A stretch of 21,864 nucleotides of DNA. Source: an uncultured Mailhella sp. GTDB lineage: Bacteria > Desulfobacterota > Desulfovibrionia > Desulfovibrionales > Desulfovibrionaceae. Position numbers and translations under genes: made by a program. Shown in pieces: positions 21,638 to 21,864 of this stretch (within the stretch, counting starts at the first letter, position 1; every line of letters starts with the position of its first letter). The stretch lies in NCBI GenBank assembly GCA_905192935.1, contig CAJJMX010000005.1:1-21864 (forward strand). Reading direction: 5' to 3'. The notes under the pieces are model-generated. The model did no database searches. It was not told the origin of the DNA and saw only the letters and a program-made list of their open reading frames with translations.

Positions 21638-21864
21638 ATGAAGAACATGAACGACCTGCTGCGCCAGGCTCAGGAGATGCAGAACAAGATTGCGAAGCTC
21701 CAGCAGGAAATGGCCGAGAAGGAAGTGGAAGCTTCCGCCGGCGGCGGCATGGTGAAGGCCGTGGCGCAGGGCGATATGAGCATCCTCGCTGTCACCATCG
21801 ATCCCGAGGTCGTCGACCCCGAGGACGTGGAGATGCTGCAGGACATGGTGGTCGCCGCCTGCAA
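21638..21864 (+). CDS. ybaB: YbaB/EbfC family nucleoid-associated protein, 3'-truncated by window edge
   Basis: The first 75 codons of a protein usually about 105 residues long. The start is the ATG at 21638 with AAGGAG (21625-21630) seven bases upstream; the ATG at 21633 is out of frame and stops at once. The N-terminus MKNMNDLLRQAQEMQNKI, a coiled-coil-like helix, an Ala-Gly-Gly-Gly turn and a following ITIDPEVVD-like strand are typical of this small DNA-binding dimer. The dnaX-ybaB(-recR) order is conserved in many bacteria, so recR is expected just beyond the window. It probably acts in nucleoid organisation or recombination repair. Confidence 0.93.
   Translation, partial: MKNMNDLLRQAQEMQNKIAKLQQEMAEKEVEASAGGGMVKAVAQGDMSILAVTIDPEVVDPEDVEMLQDMVVAAC

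Overview
The window is GC-rich and densely coded, and reads as a chromosomal segment of an anaerobic bacterium. The housekeeping proteins SerS, DnaX and YbaB/EbfC look most like those of Desulfovibrionales. Together with the many cytoplasmic iron-sulfur flavoproteins and SLC13/DASS organic-anion carriers, this suggests a Desulfovibrionaceae member such as the gut Bilophila/Mailhella/Desulfovibrio group. That assignment is from memory of the families, not a search. I see no tRNA, rRNA, IS element, phage gene or CRISPR array.

Layout. Positions 2-1874 (+) hold the 3' part of a DASS permease gene followed at once by a beta-hydroxyacid dehydrogenase. Positions 2025-3560 (-) encode a Tat-exported type-B carboxylesterase, and 4066-5346 (-) encodes seryl-tRNA synthetase. 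Positions 5525-9134 (-) form cassette 1: an AprB-like dicluster ferredoxin, an AprA/FrdA-like flavoprotein and a DASS permease. A Crp/Fnr-type regulator (9544-10266, -) lies upstream of it. Positions 10485-13974 (-) form cassette 2: a dicluster ferredoxin, a second flavoprotein translationally coupled to it, and a different DASS permease. Positions 14839-18327 (-) form cassette 3: a third flavoprotein and a GltD-like NAD(P)H/FAD/Fe-S subunit. A LysR regulator (18539-19495, +) diverges from cassette 3. The window ends in the conserved dnaX-ybaB pair (19703-21864, +).

How it may work. Each flavoprotein has its own low-potential electron supply. Two have stand-alone two-cluster ferredoxins; the third has an NAD(P)H-oxidising GltD-like protein whose C-terminus carries a ferredoxin domain clearly related to the stand-alone ferredoxin of cassette 1. 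Cassettes 1 and 2 also carry a permease for organic anions. The simplest reading is three parallel cytoplasmic pathways that import an organic acid and reduce (or oxidise) it, each under its own control. None of the three flavoproteins keeps the substrate-binding Gly-Ala-Asn-Arg-Leu-Gly-Gly segment of true fumarate reductase or succinate dehydrogenase, so the substrates cannot be named from sequence.

Three unusually long non-coding stretches (3561-4065, 9135-9543, 13975-14838) lie upstream of minus-strand genes. All are strongly G-over-C on the plus strand, so any leader RNA there would be C-rich and G-poor. Clear intrinsic terminators close most transcription units.
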